Source: Methylibium sp. Root1272
GTDB lineage: Bacteria; Pseudomonadota; Gammaproteobacteria; Burkholderiales; Burkholderiaceae_C
Direction of reading: 5' to 3'
Assembly (NCBI RefSeq): GCF_001425905.1
Contig: NZ_LMDY01000012.1
Span: forward strand, 373,734 to 437,733
Length of the DNA: 64,000 bases
The notes under the pieces are model-generated. The model saw nothing but the letters and a program-made list of their open reading frames with translations, was not told the DNA's origin and ran no database searches. The position numbers and the translations under genes are program-made. Shown piece by piece: positions 1 to 8,576 of the stretch (its first letter is position 1; every line of letters begins with the position of its first letter).

Positions 1-300
1 ACGCTATTTTTCTAGCGTCTCTGTCAGTATTGCTTGAGCGATGGCAACGGTCAACGCTCTTCGATTGATATTCGGCAAACGGATCGTTCTCGCAAAACGA
101 ACAAAGAGTGAGGCCATTGGCTGCGCGGGTGGGGCGTCGATTGCGTCAGGTGAGGCTTGGCCGCCGTGACCGGATCCCGGCCGCATGGACACTCGCGATG
201 CACTGCGTCGCTGTGCCTTTTTGTCAGCGAAGAAGTGGTGGAGTCGATCGTGCAACGCCGTCCGTGTGTGTCGACCCTGGCGGTGTGCATAGCAAACGCA
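1..300. other. Left edge, no gene recognised
   Basis: Several short open frames cross this stretch on both strands. None resembles a protein family I know, and none has a convincing ribosome binding site. It lies beyond the 3' end of the LysR gene and may hold the end of a gene cut by the window. Confidence 0.4.
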
Positions 301-1311
301 TCACTGAGGGCGGCCTGACGATGCAAGCCCAGCGTCCGAGGAATTGATTGAGCGGTTTACGAGCATTGTTGGCGCCATCGTCGCCAAAGGCCAGGTTGTA
401 TGCCGAGCACTATCGATGTGAGTCTCGAACGGTTGGCAGCGGTCTCGGAGATAGTCTAGAAATATCTTGACCTTGGCCGTTGAGCGATGTGACGCGGGAT
501 AGACTGCCGATAACCAGAGCGTGGGGGCGCTATATTCAGGTAGAACACGAACCAAATTACCGGACTCGAGATCCTCTGAGGCGACTAGCGTGGGGAGATA
601 GGCCACGCCGATTCCCCTCAAGGCGAAATCTCTGATCAGATGAATGCTGTTGCTGCGAAGCACGGGATTCAGGTCTATATCTACCCGTTCGCATCGATGA
701 TTGGTCAGAGACCAATGATTGCCCCAGAGATACGAATACGTTGCAAAGTCGTGCTCGTGAAGGTCAGTCGGAGATTTTATTGGGGGATTTCCGTCGAGAT
801 AATCAGGGGTGACGCAAAAGAAGCCATGAACGGGGAAGAGTTGTCTTTGGATCAGATCGTTTGACGCGGGCGGGAAGATCTGAATCGCCAGATCCACGCC
901 TTCTTGTACTGGGTCGACCACTCGGTCGCTGACGACGATGTCAAACTCTATGCCCTGATGCAGGGCGCGAAATCCGGCCAAGATCGACGCGAACTGTCCG
1001 AGCGCGAATCCTGGGAGAACGTGAATTCGCAACAACCCTTTCGGTGATGCGCAGAGTTCGCGAGTTCGCTCGTTCAGCTCGTCGATCTGCTGAATCACGA
1101 GTTTGCAGTCGTGGTAGTACTGCAGGCCCGCTTCAGAGAGCTTTACGGCGCGGGTCGACCGGTGAAAAAGAGAATGACCTAGATGAGTTTCGAGGGCCTT
1201 TATTCTCGTTGTCACCACGGATTTGACTATGCCAAGTTGATGTGCTGCGCGAGAGAAATTGCCGGACTCTGCTACGCGCAAAAAGCTCTCCATGCTTAAC
1301 AGCATATCCAT
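301..1311 (-). CDS. LysR-family transcriptional regulator
   Basis: A DNA-binding regulator of about 336 residues. The N-terminal winged helix-turn-helix is typical of LysR proteins (MESFLRVAESGNFSRAAHQL near residue 7, then RIKALETHLGHSLFHRSTR), followed by a periplasmic-binding-protein-like effector domain. I chose the ATG at 1309-1311; the frame stays open 14 codons further upstream, but that extension does not look like family sequence. The last 30 or so residues run past the usual end of the family. The gene is divergent from the reductase at 1708, the classic arrangement for a LysR protein and its target. Its base composition is visibly lower in GC than that of the monooxygenase and regulator genes further right. 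The inducer is unknown. Confidence 0.9.
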   Translation of the reverse strand: MDMLLSMESFLRVAESGNFSRAAHQLGIVKSVVTTRIKALETHLGHSLFHRSTRAVKLSEAGLQYYHDCKLVIQQIDELNERTRELCASPKGLLRIHVLPGFALGQFASILAGFRALHQGIEFDIVVSDRVVDPVQEGVDLAIQIFPPASNDLIQRQLFPVHGFFCVTPDYLDGNPPIKSPTDLHEHDFATYSYLWGNHWSLTNHRCERVDIDLNPVLRSNSIHLIRDFALRGIGVAYLPTLVASEDLESGNLVRVLPEYSAPTLWLSAVYPASHRSTAKVKIFLDYLRDRCQPFETHIDSARHTTWPLATMAPTMLVNRSINSSDAGLASSGRPQ

Positions 1312-1707
1312 GCTTGTCTTCCTCGAGGGTTGGCCGACGCCTCCGCGGCGCATTGCGGCGTTACGGGGCCATTGGTGGTGCGATCCGATTTGGGCGGGGC
1401 GGGGTGTTCGTCTTCAGCTTTCGATTGAGAGTGGGCGGCTGACGCGTTGCGATGCTCCCTTGTTGGGTGCCATGAGGGCGCTCGGGCCGCAGCTCGGCGC
1501 GGGGAGTGTTCGTATTTGCAGAACGGGGGCGGTGCATTTCAATCTCTACCGCGATCGTTCGGTGATCGCTAGACTGGCAATTGACCTGAAGTCCGCGCGC
1601 TTGTCTTGCCGCCGCTGTTTTTCCGGATGCACATGGCAAGCGAGCCGATATCTTGAAATTGCTGGTGCGATGCACATTTGGATTATTTAACGTTTTTGAG
1701 CTTGAAC
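1312..1707. promoter_or_regulatory. Divergent LysR/reductase intergenic region with an inverted repeat
   Basis: This is about 396 bases between two divergent genes, with no credible coding sequence. At 1551-1569 there is a perfect inverted repeat, GCGATC-N7-GATCGC, about 140 bases before the reductase start. Its position suits an operator for the neighbouring LysR protein, but binding is inferred only from symmetry and location. Confidence 0.4.
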
Positions 1708-2670
1708 ATGAAGAAGGCTTGGATCGATGTCAGGGTTGCGCGTAGAACTACTGAGGCAATCAACATAATTTCGCTGGAACTCGTCCCGGTCGGTAATTCG
1801 ATGCTGCCGCCGTCCAGTGCGGGGTCTCACATCGACGTCGAGTTGCCGAACGGACTCATCAGGCAGTATTCGCTTTGCAATGATTCGGTGGGTACGAATA
1901 GCTATCGGATAGCAGTTCTGCTTGATGCAAGCACCAGAGGCGGCTCGGAGAGCGTTCATCGCGATCTAGCCATCGGTTGCACATTTCGTATCAGTGAACC
2001 TCGGAACCATTTCCCGCTGGTGCCCGCGCGCCGCTCCATCTTGTTCGCCGGCGGTATTGGTGTGACGCCGATCTTGTCCATGATGGAGCGCCTTTCGGCG
2101 TCAGGGGCGGATTTCGTTGTGCACTATTGCGCGCGATCGCGCGATCACGCTGCGTTTGTTGAGTACATCCGTGATTCGATTTCTTCTGACAGGGTGATTT
2201 TTCATTTCGACGACGAGTCGCCTGAGCAGAAACTGGATGCAAATTTGATCCTGGCGCGTCCGAGTGAGGATGTTCATGTTTATGTGTGCGGCCCTCAGGG
2301 GTTTATGGACCATGTCATCGGAGTTGCGCGAGCCAATGGTTGGGCGAAAGAGAGCGTGCATTTCGAGTATTTTTCTGGGAAAGATTACTCGCTGGCGCTG
2401 AATGGGGGGTTTGATGTAAAAATTGCAAGCACCGGATTGGTTATACCGGTGGCCGCTGAGCAATCAATCATCGATGCACTCCTCAAGCATGGAATTGAAG
2501 TGCCGGTCTCCTGTGAGCAGGGGGTGTGCGGTACCTGCGTAACTCGAGTTCTGGATGGCGTGCCAGATCATCGCGACATGTATTTCAGCGATGATGAGAG
2601 GCAAAAGGGAGGGCAAATCACGCCCTGTTGTTCGAGATCGCTTTCTGCAATGTTGGTGCTGGATCTGTAG
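1708..2670 (+). CDS. PDR/VanB-type flavin and 2Fe-2S oxidoreductase (orphan reductase component)
   Basis: A one-polypeptide electron-transfer protein of 320 residues. In this family an FMN domain, an NAD domain and a C-terminal plant-type 2Fe-2S domain pass electrons from NADH to an oxygenase. Visible marks are RQYSLCND (flavin), the AGGIGVTP pyridine-nucleotide loop and the cluster ligands in CEQGVCGTC plus a later cysteine (C269, C274, C277, C307 by my count). I chose the ATG at 1708 over an in-frame TTG at 1678. It is clearly paralogous to the reductase at 30750-31706, which has a P450 beside it. No oxygenase adjoins this copy, so its partner is unknown. It shares the lower GC of the LysR gene. 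Confidence 0.88.
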   Translation: MKKAWIDVRVARRTTEAINIISLELVPVGNSMLPPSSAGSHIDVELPNGLIRQYSLCNDSVGTNSYRIAVLLDASTRGGSESVHRDLAIGCTFRISEPRNHFPLVPARRSILFAGGIGVTPILSMMERLSASGADFVVHYCARSRDHAAFVEYIRDSISSDRVIFHFDDESPEQKLDANLILARPSEDVHVYVCGPQGFMDHVIGVARANGWAKESVHFEYFSGKDYSLALNGGFDVKIASTGLVIPVAAEQSIIDALLKHGIEVPVSCEQGVCGTCVTRVLDGVPDHRDMYFSDDERQKGGQITPCCSRSLSAMLVLDL

Positions 2671-2695
2671 AGAAACTTTTATAGATAGCTTCGCT

Positions 2696-2929
2696 TCAAT
2701 GGCTTGCCGCTGCTCGAACAACAGTAAGCCGGCATCGGCGCGCGCGCGTTCTCCCGCGAGCGCGGTGTGCGCTGCGCGAAGCGTGCGCCGCGGTACGGCC
2801 GATGTCGGCGCAGACCACCTGCGCGCCGGCCTCGGCCATCGCCTCGGCGATCTCGAAGCCCAGGCCCTGGCCGGGGCCGGTGACGACCGCGATGCGGCCG
2901 CTCAGGTCGAGCAGTCGGTGGACGTGCAT
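2696..2929 (-). pseudogene. Truncated short-chain dehydrogenase (SDR) remnant
   Basis: The first 45 or so residues are the start of an SDR: a beta strand followed by the cofactor motif TGPGQGLG, then a second strand ending VVCADIGR. After that the frame continues into unrelated arginine- and alanine-rich sequence and stops at 77 residues. The catalytic Ser-Tyr-Lys part is missing. It starts six bases after the monooxygenase stop codon, so it was probably the next gene in that operon. The homology ends near 2795, close to where GC content falls, so this may be a recombination junction. Confidence 0.75.
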
Positions 2930-2935
2930 GCCGGG

Positions 2936-4558
2936 TCAGCCGAGCGCGAAGCCCTCGTAGCCCTTCGAGGCGACGGCCTCGCAGGTGTCCTTGTAGGCCT
3001 TGAAGCCGCCGAGGTAGAGCAGGATCTGGCGCGCCTTGCCGGGCACGTTGGCGCCCATGTACCAGGAGTTGGCCTGCGTGAAGAGGGTCTGGTTGCCGAC
3101 CTCGTTGACGTGGCGGGTCCAGTGCTCCTCGAAGGCCGCCGTCGGCTCGATGCTGCGGCGCTGCGTGCGGCGCAGGTCCTCGATCGCGCGGACGATCCAG
3201 TCGACGTGGTACTCGTTGCCGAGGATCATGTTGAACAGCACCGACGGGCTGCCCGGCCCGGTGGTGACGAACAGGTTTGGGAAGCCCGCGCTCATGATGC
3301 CCAGCGCGGTGCGCGGGCCGCCGCGCCAGCGCGCGGACAGCCGCTCGCCGCCGCGGCCGCGGATGTCGATGTTGCTGAGCGTGCCGGTCAGCGCGTCGAA
3401 GCCGGTCGCGGTGACCAGCACGTCCAGGCCGTGGTAGCGGCCGTCGGCGGTGTGCACGCCGCCGGCGTCGAAGCGCTCGAACGGCGTCGCGCGCAGGTCG
3501 ACCAGCGTGACGTTGTCGCGGTTGTAGGTCTCGTAGTAGCCGCTGTCGGCGCACAGCCGTTTGGTGCCGAAGGGATAGTCCTTCGGGCACAGCATCTCGG
3601 CGACCACCGGGTCCTTGACCTTCTGGCGGATCTTGTTGCGCACGAACTCGGCAACGGTCTCGTTGGCGCGCGGGTCGGTCAGCAGGTCGACGTAGGACAT
3701 GTAGTAGCTCAGCCCGCCCATCTGCCAGCGGGCCTCGTACTCGGCCTCGCGCTCGGCCGGCGTCGCGTCCATCGCGTGGTCGCCACGCACCGGCACGCGG
3801 CAGATGCCTTGGTTCGAGTCCCACTCGCGCGCGCGCAGCACGGCGTACTCGGCCTTGTGCACCTGGCGCTGCGCGTCGCTCAGCGGGTGGTTCCAGGCCG
3901 GGATGCTGAAGTTCGGCGTGCGCTGGAACACCGTCAGGTGCGCGGCCTGCGCGGCCAGGTGCGGGATCGCCTGGATGCCGGACGAGCCGGTGCCGATCAC
4001 GCCGACGCGCAGGCCCGTCAGGTCAGCGCCCTCGCGCGGCCACGCGGCGGTGTGCAGGCTGCGGCCGCGGAACTCGCCGATGCCTTCGACGTCGACCTGC
4101 TTGGGTGTCGACAGGCAGCCGGTGGCCATGATGCAGAACTGCGCGCTGTAGGTCTCGCCGCGGCTGGTGGCCACGGTCCAGCGGTCGGCGGCCTCGTCGT
4201 ACAGCGCGCTGGTGACGCGGGTCTCGAGCTGGATGCCGCGGCGCAGGTCGAAGCGGTCGGCGACGTGGTTGATGTACTTCAGGATGTCGGCCTGGTCGGC
4301 GTAGCGCGCCGGCCAGTCCCACTCCTGCTGCAGGTCCTCGTCGAACGAGTAGGAGTACTCGACGCTCTCGATGTCGCAGCGCGCGCCGGGGTAGCGGTTC
4401 CAGTACCAGGTGCCGCCGATGCCGTCGCCGGCCTCGAACACGCGCACGGAATAGCCCTTCTTGCGCAGCACGTGCAGCGCGTACAGGCCGGCGAAGCCGG
4501 CGCCGACGACGACGACGTCGATCGTGTGCGGCGCATTGGGGGCAGGGGTCAGATACAT
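2936..4558 (-). CDS. Baeyer-Villiger-type FAD/NADPH monooxygenase
   Basis: A flavoprotein of 540 residues expected to insert oxygen next to a ketone, giving an ester or lactone. An N-terminal FAD site (GAGFAG, residues 19-24), the Baeyer-Villiger fingerprint FRGRSLHTAAWP (163-174) and a second nucleotide site (GTGSSG, 189-194) are all present and correctly spaced. I chose the ATG at 4556-4558 because GGAGA precedes it; the frame is open 36 codons further but that part looks non-coding. The gene is divergent from the MalT-like regulator and was followed by an SDR, now truncated. An alcohol dehydrogenase, a monooxygenase and the esterase at 16792 would form a ketone-to-acid route. The substrate is unknown; cyclic or long-chain ketones are plausible. 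Confidence 0.92.
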   Translation of the reverse strand: MYLTPAPNAPHTIDVVVVGAGFAGLYALHVLRKKGYSVRVFEAGDGIGGTWYWNRYPGARCDIESVEYSYSFDEDLQQEWDWPARYADQADILKYINHVADRFDLRRGIQLETRVTSALYDEAADRWTVATSRGETYSAQFCIMATGCLSTPKQVDVEGIGEFRGRSLHTAAWPREGADLTGLRVGVIGTGSSGIQAIPHLAAQAAHLTVFQRTPNFSIPAWNHPLSDAQRQVHKAEYAVLRAREWDSNQGICRVPVRGDHAMDATPAEREAEYEARWQMGGLSYYMSYVDLLTDPRANETVAEFVRNKIRQKVKDPVVAEMLCPKDYPFGTKRLCADSGYYETYNRDNVTLVDLRATPFERFDAGGVHTADGRYHGLDVLVTATGFDALTGTLSNIDIRGRGGERLSARWRGGPRTALGIMSAGFPNLFVTTGPGSPSVLFNMILGNEYHVDWIVRAIEDLRRTQRRSIEPTAAFEEHWTRHVNEVGNQTLFTQANSWYMGANVPGKARQILLYLGGFKAYKDTCEAVASKGYEGFALG

Positions 4559-4665
4559 CAGGGTCTCCGGCAATGGGGGTGCGCGATGTGCGCACCGTGC
4601 TGGGATGCGATCGTCGGCAAAGCCCTTGCTACCGTCCCTATCCGTCAGGCTAGTTTTGCGCCGCA

Positions 4666-7437
4666 ATGACTGGGGGATTCCCTAGGCCGCGGCGCGGCGC
4701 AGCGGTGCGTTCGCAGGGCAAAATCGTTGTGCAGTCATCGAAACTGCAACGGTGTCTCCCTTTGAAGCTCGCCGCGTCGGCCGGTGTCGCGCCGCCCCCC
4801 CTGAACCACAAGATCCTGCCGCCCCGCGCCCACCGGCATGCGGTGCAGCGAGAGGTGCTACTCGCGCGGCTGTTCGGTGCAGCCGCGGCGCGCGTTGTCG
4901 TGTTCCAGGGCCCGGCCGGCCACGGCAAGACCAGTCTGATGCTTCAGGCGCACGCGGTCTGCGAGCAGCAGGGCATGCTGACCGGCTGGCTGTCGCTGGA
5001 CGGCGGCGACAATGACGCGCGCCGCCTGCTCGGCCACCTGCAGGCGCTGGTCGCGATGCTCGGCGCCGACGCTGCGGCCGACGACGAGGACACCGGCACG
5101 ATTACGCCGCGCGCCGACTGGCTCATTGGCCGACTGCTTGGGCTGGGTCACCCGGTGGCGCTGTTCATCGATGACCTGCACGAGGTGACCAGCGCTGGCG
5201 CGCTGCGGCTGCTGCGCGAGCTGATCACCAACACGCCGGACCGCGTGCGCTGGTTCCTTGCCAGCCGGCTGGTGCCCGAACTCGGGCTGCCGCGGCTGGT
5301 CGCCGGGGACGAGGCATGCGTAGTCAGTGCCGAGGACCTGCGCTTCTCGCGCGACGAGAGCCGCCGCGTGTTCGAAGCCCTTCCGGGCGCGGCGCTCAGC
5401 GACTTCGAGCTAGAGGCAATTTTCAGCGGTACCGGGGGCTGGCCCGCGGCGGTGCAGCTGTACCGACTGGCGCTCGGGTCGAGCTCGGTGCGCGACTCGC
5501 TGCAAGCCGGGCGCGCCAACGCGCCGCGCGAGGTCGCCGACTACCTGGCCGAGAACGTGCTCGGCCAGCAGACGCCGCGCGTGCAGGACTTCCTGCTGCG
5601 CACCTCGGTGCTGGCGCGCATGTCGGCGCCACTGTGCAACGCGCTGCTCGACCGCGACGACGCGCACGAGATGCTCGCCTCGCTCGAGCGCGACGGCCTG
5701 TTCGTGCGGCGGCTCGAGTCGCGCGAGGGCTGGTTTACCTATCACGCGCTGTTCGCCACTTTCCTGCAAGACCAGCTTGCACGCGCCGAGCCCTCCGCGC
5801 CAGCCGCGGCGCACCGCCGAGCCGCGGCCTGGTTCCAGGCGCATGGCCACTACGAGGAGGCGCTGCACCACCACCTGAGCGCCGGCGACGACGATCGTGC
5901 CTGCGAGGTCTTCGACCTGTGGAGCGACTCGCTGGTGCCCGACGGCCACCTCGCCACCGTCGACCGCTGGGCGCGCCGGCTGCCGGCCGATGCAGCGCGG
6001 CGGCGGCCGGGCCTCGCGGTCAAGCTGGCCTGGGCCTTCAGCTTCCTGGTGCGCCACGAGCCGATCGAGCCGCTGATGCCGGTGCTTGAGGCTCACCTTG
6101 CGCAGGGACCGAGTGGGGTCGACCCGCGGCTCGCGCTGGCGATGGTGATGGTTCTGAAGGACGACATGGCGCAATCGCTCGTCTACGCGGCGCTTACTGA
6201 CGACCGAGAGCCGGCCGACACGCGCTTCGGCCGCTTCGAGTACTCGGCCAGCTACAACGTGCGCGGCTTCGTCGCGTTGACACGTGGCCGCTTCGACGAC
6301 GCGCTGGCCTTCTTCGCGCGCGGCCGCGAGCTCAGTGAGCAGGCCCACGCAACCTTCACGCTCGGCTACTCGGGGGTGCACACGGGGCTGACGCTGCTCG
6401 CGCAGGGCCATCTGCGCGAGGCGATCAGCCACCTGCGCGCGGTGATGGCTGACCGCCGCATGCTGCTCGAGGAGTCAGTGTCGAAGGCCTGCCTGGCCTG
6501 CGCGCTGATCCTCGCGCTCTACGAGGCAGACGAGACCGCCGAGGCGCTGGCGCTGTTCGAGCAGTTCCACGAGATGATCGTCGAGGCCTGCATACACGAC
6601 TACCTGGTCGTGTGCTACCGGAGTGTCGCGCGGCTGCACGATCTGCGCGGCGCGCCCGAGCGCGCGCTCGCGGTTCTCGAGGAGGCCGAGGGCCTGGCCT
6701 ACGCTGGGCGCTGGCCGCGTGCGGTACGGCTGATCCAGTGCGAGCGGCTGCGCCGCGAGCTGGTCGCCGGCCGGCTGAATCGCGCGCGCGGCCTCGCGCC
6801 GCGCCTGGCTGACGAGGGCGGCGACGGCCCCGACGACTGGGTGCGCTTCTCCGAGGAGACCGACGACCCCAAGCTCGCGCGCATGCGCCTGGCGCTGCAC
6901 TGCGACGATGTCGAGGCTGCGCTCGCCGCGATCCGCGCCGCGCTGGACGTCGCGCGCCGCCACGGCCGCGTGCACCGGCAGATCCGGCTGCAGCTGCTCG
7001 CCGCGCTGGCGCAGCAACGGCTCGGTCGGATGGCGCAGGCGCACCAGGCGCTGCAGCGCGCGATCGCGCTCGCCGCGCCGGGCGGCTACGTGCGCATGTT
7101 CCTCGACGAGGGTCCGGGACTGCTGGGGCTGTTGCAAGCGCATGCCGACGACCCCGCCGAGGCGCCGCCGCCCGGCAGCGAGGCGCGCGCCTTCGTCGAG
7201 CGGCTGGTGGCCGCCGCCGTCCGGTCGCTCGCGCCCGCGCCGCTGCTCGAGCCGCTGACCAAGCGCGAGGCCAAGGTGCTCGCCATGCTGGCCGACTACC
7301 TGTCGAACGAGCAGATCGCCGAGCGTTTGTGCGTCTCCGAGAATACGGTCAAGTTCCACGTGAGGAACGTCTACTCGAAGCTCGGGGTGAAGACCCGGCT
7401 CGACGCGATCCGCTTTGTCAAGACGCACGGAGTCTGA
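4666..7437 (+). CDS. MalT/LAL-type LuxR-family ATP-dependent regulator
   Basis: A large signal-dependent activator of up to 923 residues. Near the N-terminus is a P-loop (GPAGHGKTS, about residues 82-90), then a Walker B stretch (VALFIDDLHEV). A long alpha-helical TPR-like middle region follows, and a LuxR helix-turn-helix sits at the extreme C-terminus (LTKREAKVLAMLADYLSNEQ, then VSENTVKFHVRNVYSKLG). This is the LAL/MalT architecture, in which ATP and a ligand control oligomerisation on DNA. The ATG at 4666 is used, but family similarity begins only near residue 46, so a GTG at 4729 is a credible alternative. It is divergent from the monooxygenase and precedes the envelope module, so both are candidate targets. 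Confidence 0.9.
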   Translation: MTGGFPRPRRGAAVRSQGKIVVQSSKLQRCLPLKLAASAGVAPPPLNHKILPPRAHRHAVQREVLLARLFGAAAARVVVFQGPAGHGKTSLMLQAHAVCEQQGMLTGWLSLDGGDNDARRLLGHLQALVAMLGADAAADDEDTGTITPRADWLIGRLLGLGHPVALFIDDLHEVTSAGALRLLRELITNTPDRVRWFLASRLVPELGLPRLVAGDEACVVSAEDLRFSRDESRRVFEALPGAALSDFELEAIFSGTGGWPAAVQLYRLALGSSSVRDSLQAGRANAPREVADYLAENVLGQQTPRVQDFLLRTSVLARMSAPLCNALLDRDDAHEMLASLERDGLFVRRLESREGWFTYHALFATFLQDQLARAEPSAPAAAHRRAAAWFQAHGHYEEALHHHLSAGDDDRACEVFDLWSDSLVPDGHLATVDRWARRLPADAARRRPGLAVKLAWAFSFLVRHEPIEPLMPVLEAHLAQGPSGVDPRLALAMVMVLKDDMAQSLVYAALTDDREPADTRFGRFEYSASYNVRGFVALTRGRFDDALAFFARGRELSEQAHATFTLGYSGVHTGLTLLAQGHLREAISHLRAVMADRRMLLEESVSKACLACALILALYEADETAEALALFEQFHEMIVEACIHDYLVVCYRSVARLHDLRGAPERALAVLEEAEGLAYAGRWPRAVRLIQCERLRRELVAGRLNRARGLAPRLADEGGDGPDDWVRFSEETDDPKLARMRLALHCDDVEAALAAIRAALDVARRHGRVHRQIRLQLLAALAQQRLGRMAQAHQALQRAIALAAPGGYVRMFLDEGPGLLGLLQAHADDPAEAPPPGSEARAFVERLVAAAVRSLAPAPLLEPLTKREAKVLAMLADYLSNEQIAERLCVSENTVKFHVRNVYSKLGVKTRLDAIRFVKTHGV

Positions 7438-7533
7438 GCTCGCGCGCCGCCGCTTGTAATGTGGCAGCCCTCCCGGTTCGCGGCGCGCCGCGCGGCCGAA
7501 GCACGCCGGGCTCTCCACCGCACGAGCGTCCGA

Positions 7534-8368
7534 TGTCCGAACCGATCGGCTTGGCCGACCTTCCCACCTGGGTGCCGGGCCCCGTGCTCGGCACCGCCGA
7601 CGCGCTGCGCTGGAACGGCGTCGGTCTGCGCGCCTACGGCTAAACCGAGCTGAACGTCGAGGTCCCGCTGATGCGCGACTACATGATCGTGTCCTATCTG
7701 CGCCGAGTGACGCCGATGTAGCGCCACTTCGACGGCCGTGGCCCCTGGAAGCGTGCGTGCGCAGCGAGTCTGGCGACGTCTTGCTGGTGACGCGATCTCG
7801 GCGCTCGCACGGGCAATGGACCGAGAGTCTGGACGTACGCCATGTCTGCCTGACCGAGCGGCTGGTCTCGGTCGTCGCGCGCGACATTGATGGATCGCGA
7901 GATTGCCGAAATGGGACTGCTCGACGTCGTCAAGGCGCGCGACCCGATCATCGAGCGCTGACCACAGCGATCGCACAGGATGCCGGCCCGCAGGGCCTGG
8001 GCGGCACGATCTACGTCGAGGCACTGGGCACCCAGCTCGCGGGGCATCTGCTGCGCTACTACGCCAAGTTCCGCCTGCGCGAGCGGAGCGTGCGCGGACG
8101 GCTGTCGCTTGCGATGGCGCGGCGCACCGCCGCGTACTTCGACGGGCAGCTCGCCGAGCCGCTGACTCGCGAGTCGCTGGCCGTGGTCGCCGGTCTCGGC
8201 GTGTGGAGCTTCGGGAGGCAGGTCCGCGCCAGCATCAACTGCGCGCCGCATGCCGACGTCATCGCGCGCCGCGTCGCCTGCGCCGAGCAGCTGTTGCGGC
8301 AGGGCGAGCTGCCGCGGATGGTGATCGTCGCGGTCGACGGTTACGCGGACATCGACGTCATGCCCTGA
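7534..8368 (+). pseudogene. Decayed AraC-family regulator
   Basis: Pieces of one AraC-type activator lie in different frames. An N-terminal stretch from 7534 ends at a TAA near 7640, and the same frame continues with TELNVEVPLMRDYMIVSYLR to a TAG near 7718. Similarity then moves to another frame from about 7757 (TESLDVRHVCLTERLVSVVA), leaves it around 7888-7960 (MDREIAEMGLLDVVKARDP) and returns (EALGTQLAGHLLRYY, LAVVAGLGVWSFGRQ). The second DNA-binding helix region is degraded. With two stops and at least two frameshifts it cannot make a working regulator. It probably once controlled the neighbouring module. Confidence 0.75.
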
Positions 8369-8576
8369 CCCCAGGCCTCGCTGCTTCGAGGTAGGCAGCG
8401 CGCACGGCGGCGATCAGGGTTCTTCCTAGGTCTGTGGGCAGCAAAACCATCCGCGCGGATGGGGTCCCTGCGGCGTCGAGCCTCTCCAATGGCTCCGACA
8501 GATGGAGACAGGCGCGCCAGACGGCCGGGCCGCGGCGCAGCACAACAACAGCGCAAGACATTCGGGTGGTGGATAG

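Noticed and set aside
234-241. TGGTGGAG as a copy of the tRNA-Ala 3' end (far attachment site)
   Set aside because: The match stops after eight bases, so chance explains it.
1259-1690. A 143-codon plus-strand frame between the LysR and reductase genes
   Set aside because: It runs through the divergent promoter region, overlaps the start of the LysR gene and has no family features.
2555-4669. A 704-codon plus-strand frame opposite the Baeyer-Villiger gene
   Set aside because: The minus strand carries the FAD sites and the BVMO fingerprint; the plus-strand product has no recognisable feature.
8358-8561. A 67-codon minus-strand frame before the first MMPL gene
   Set aside because: Its end looks protein-like (VLLPTDLGRTLIAAVRAAYL) and could be a gene tail, but I cannot name a family and there is no upstream part.
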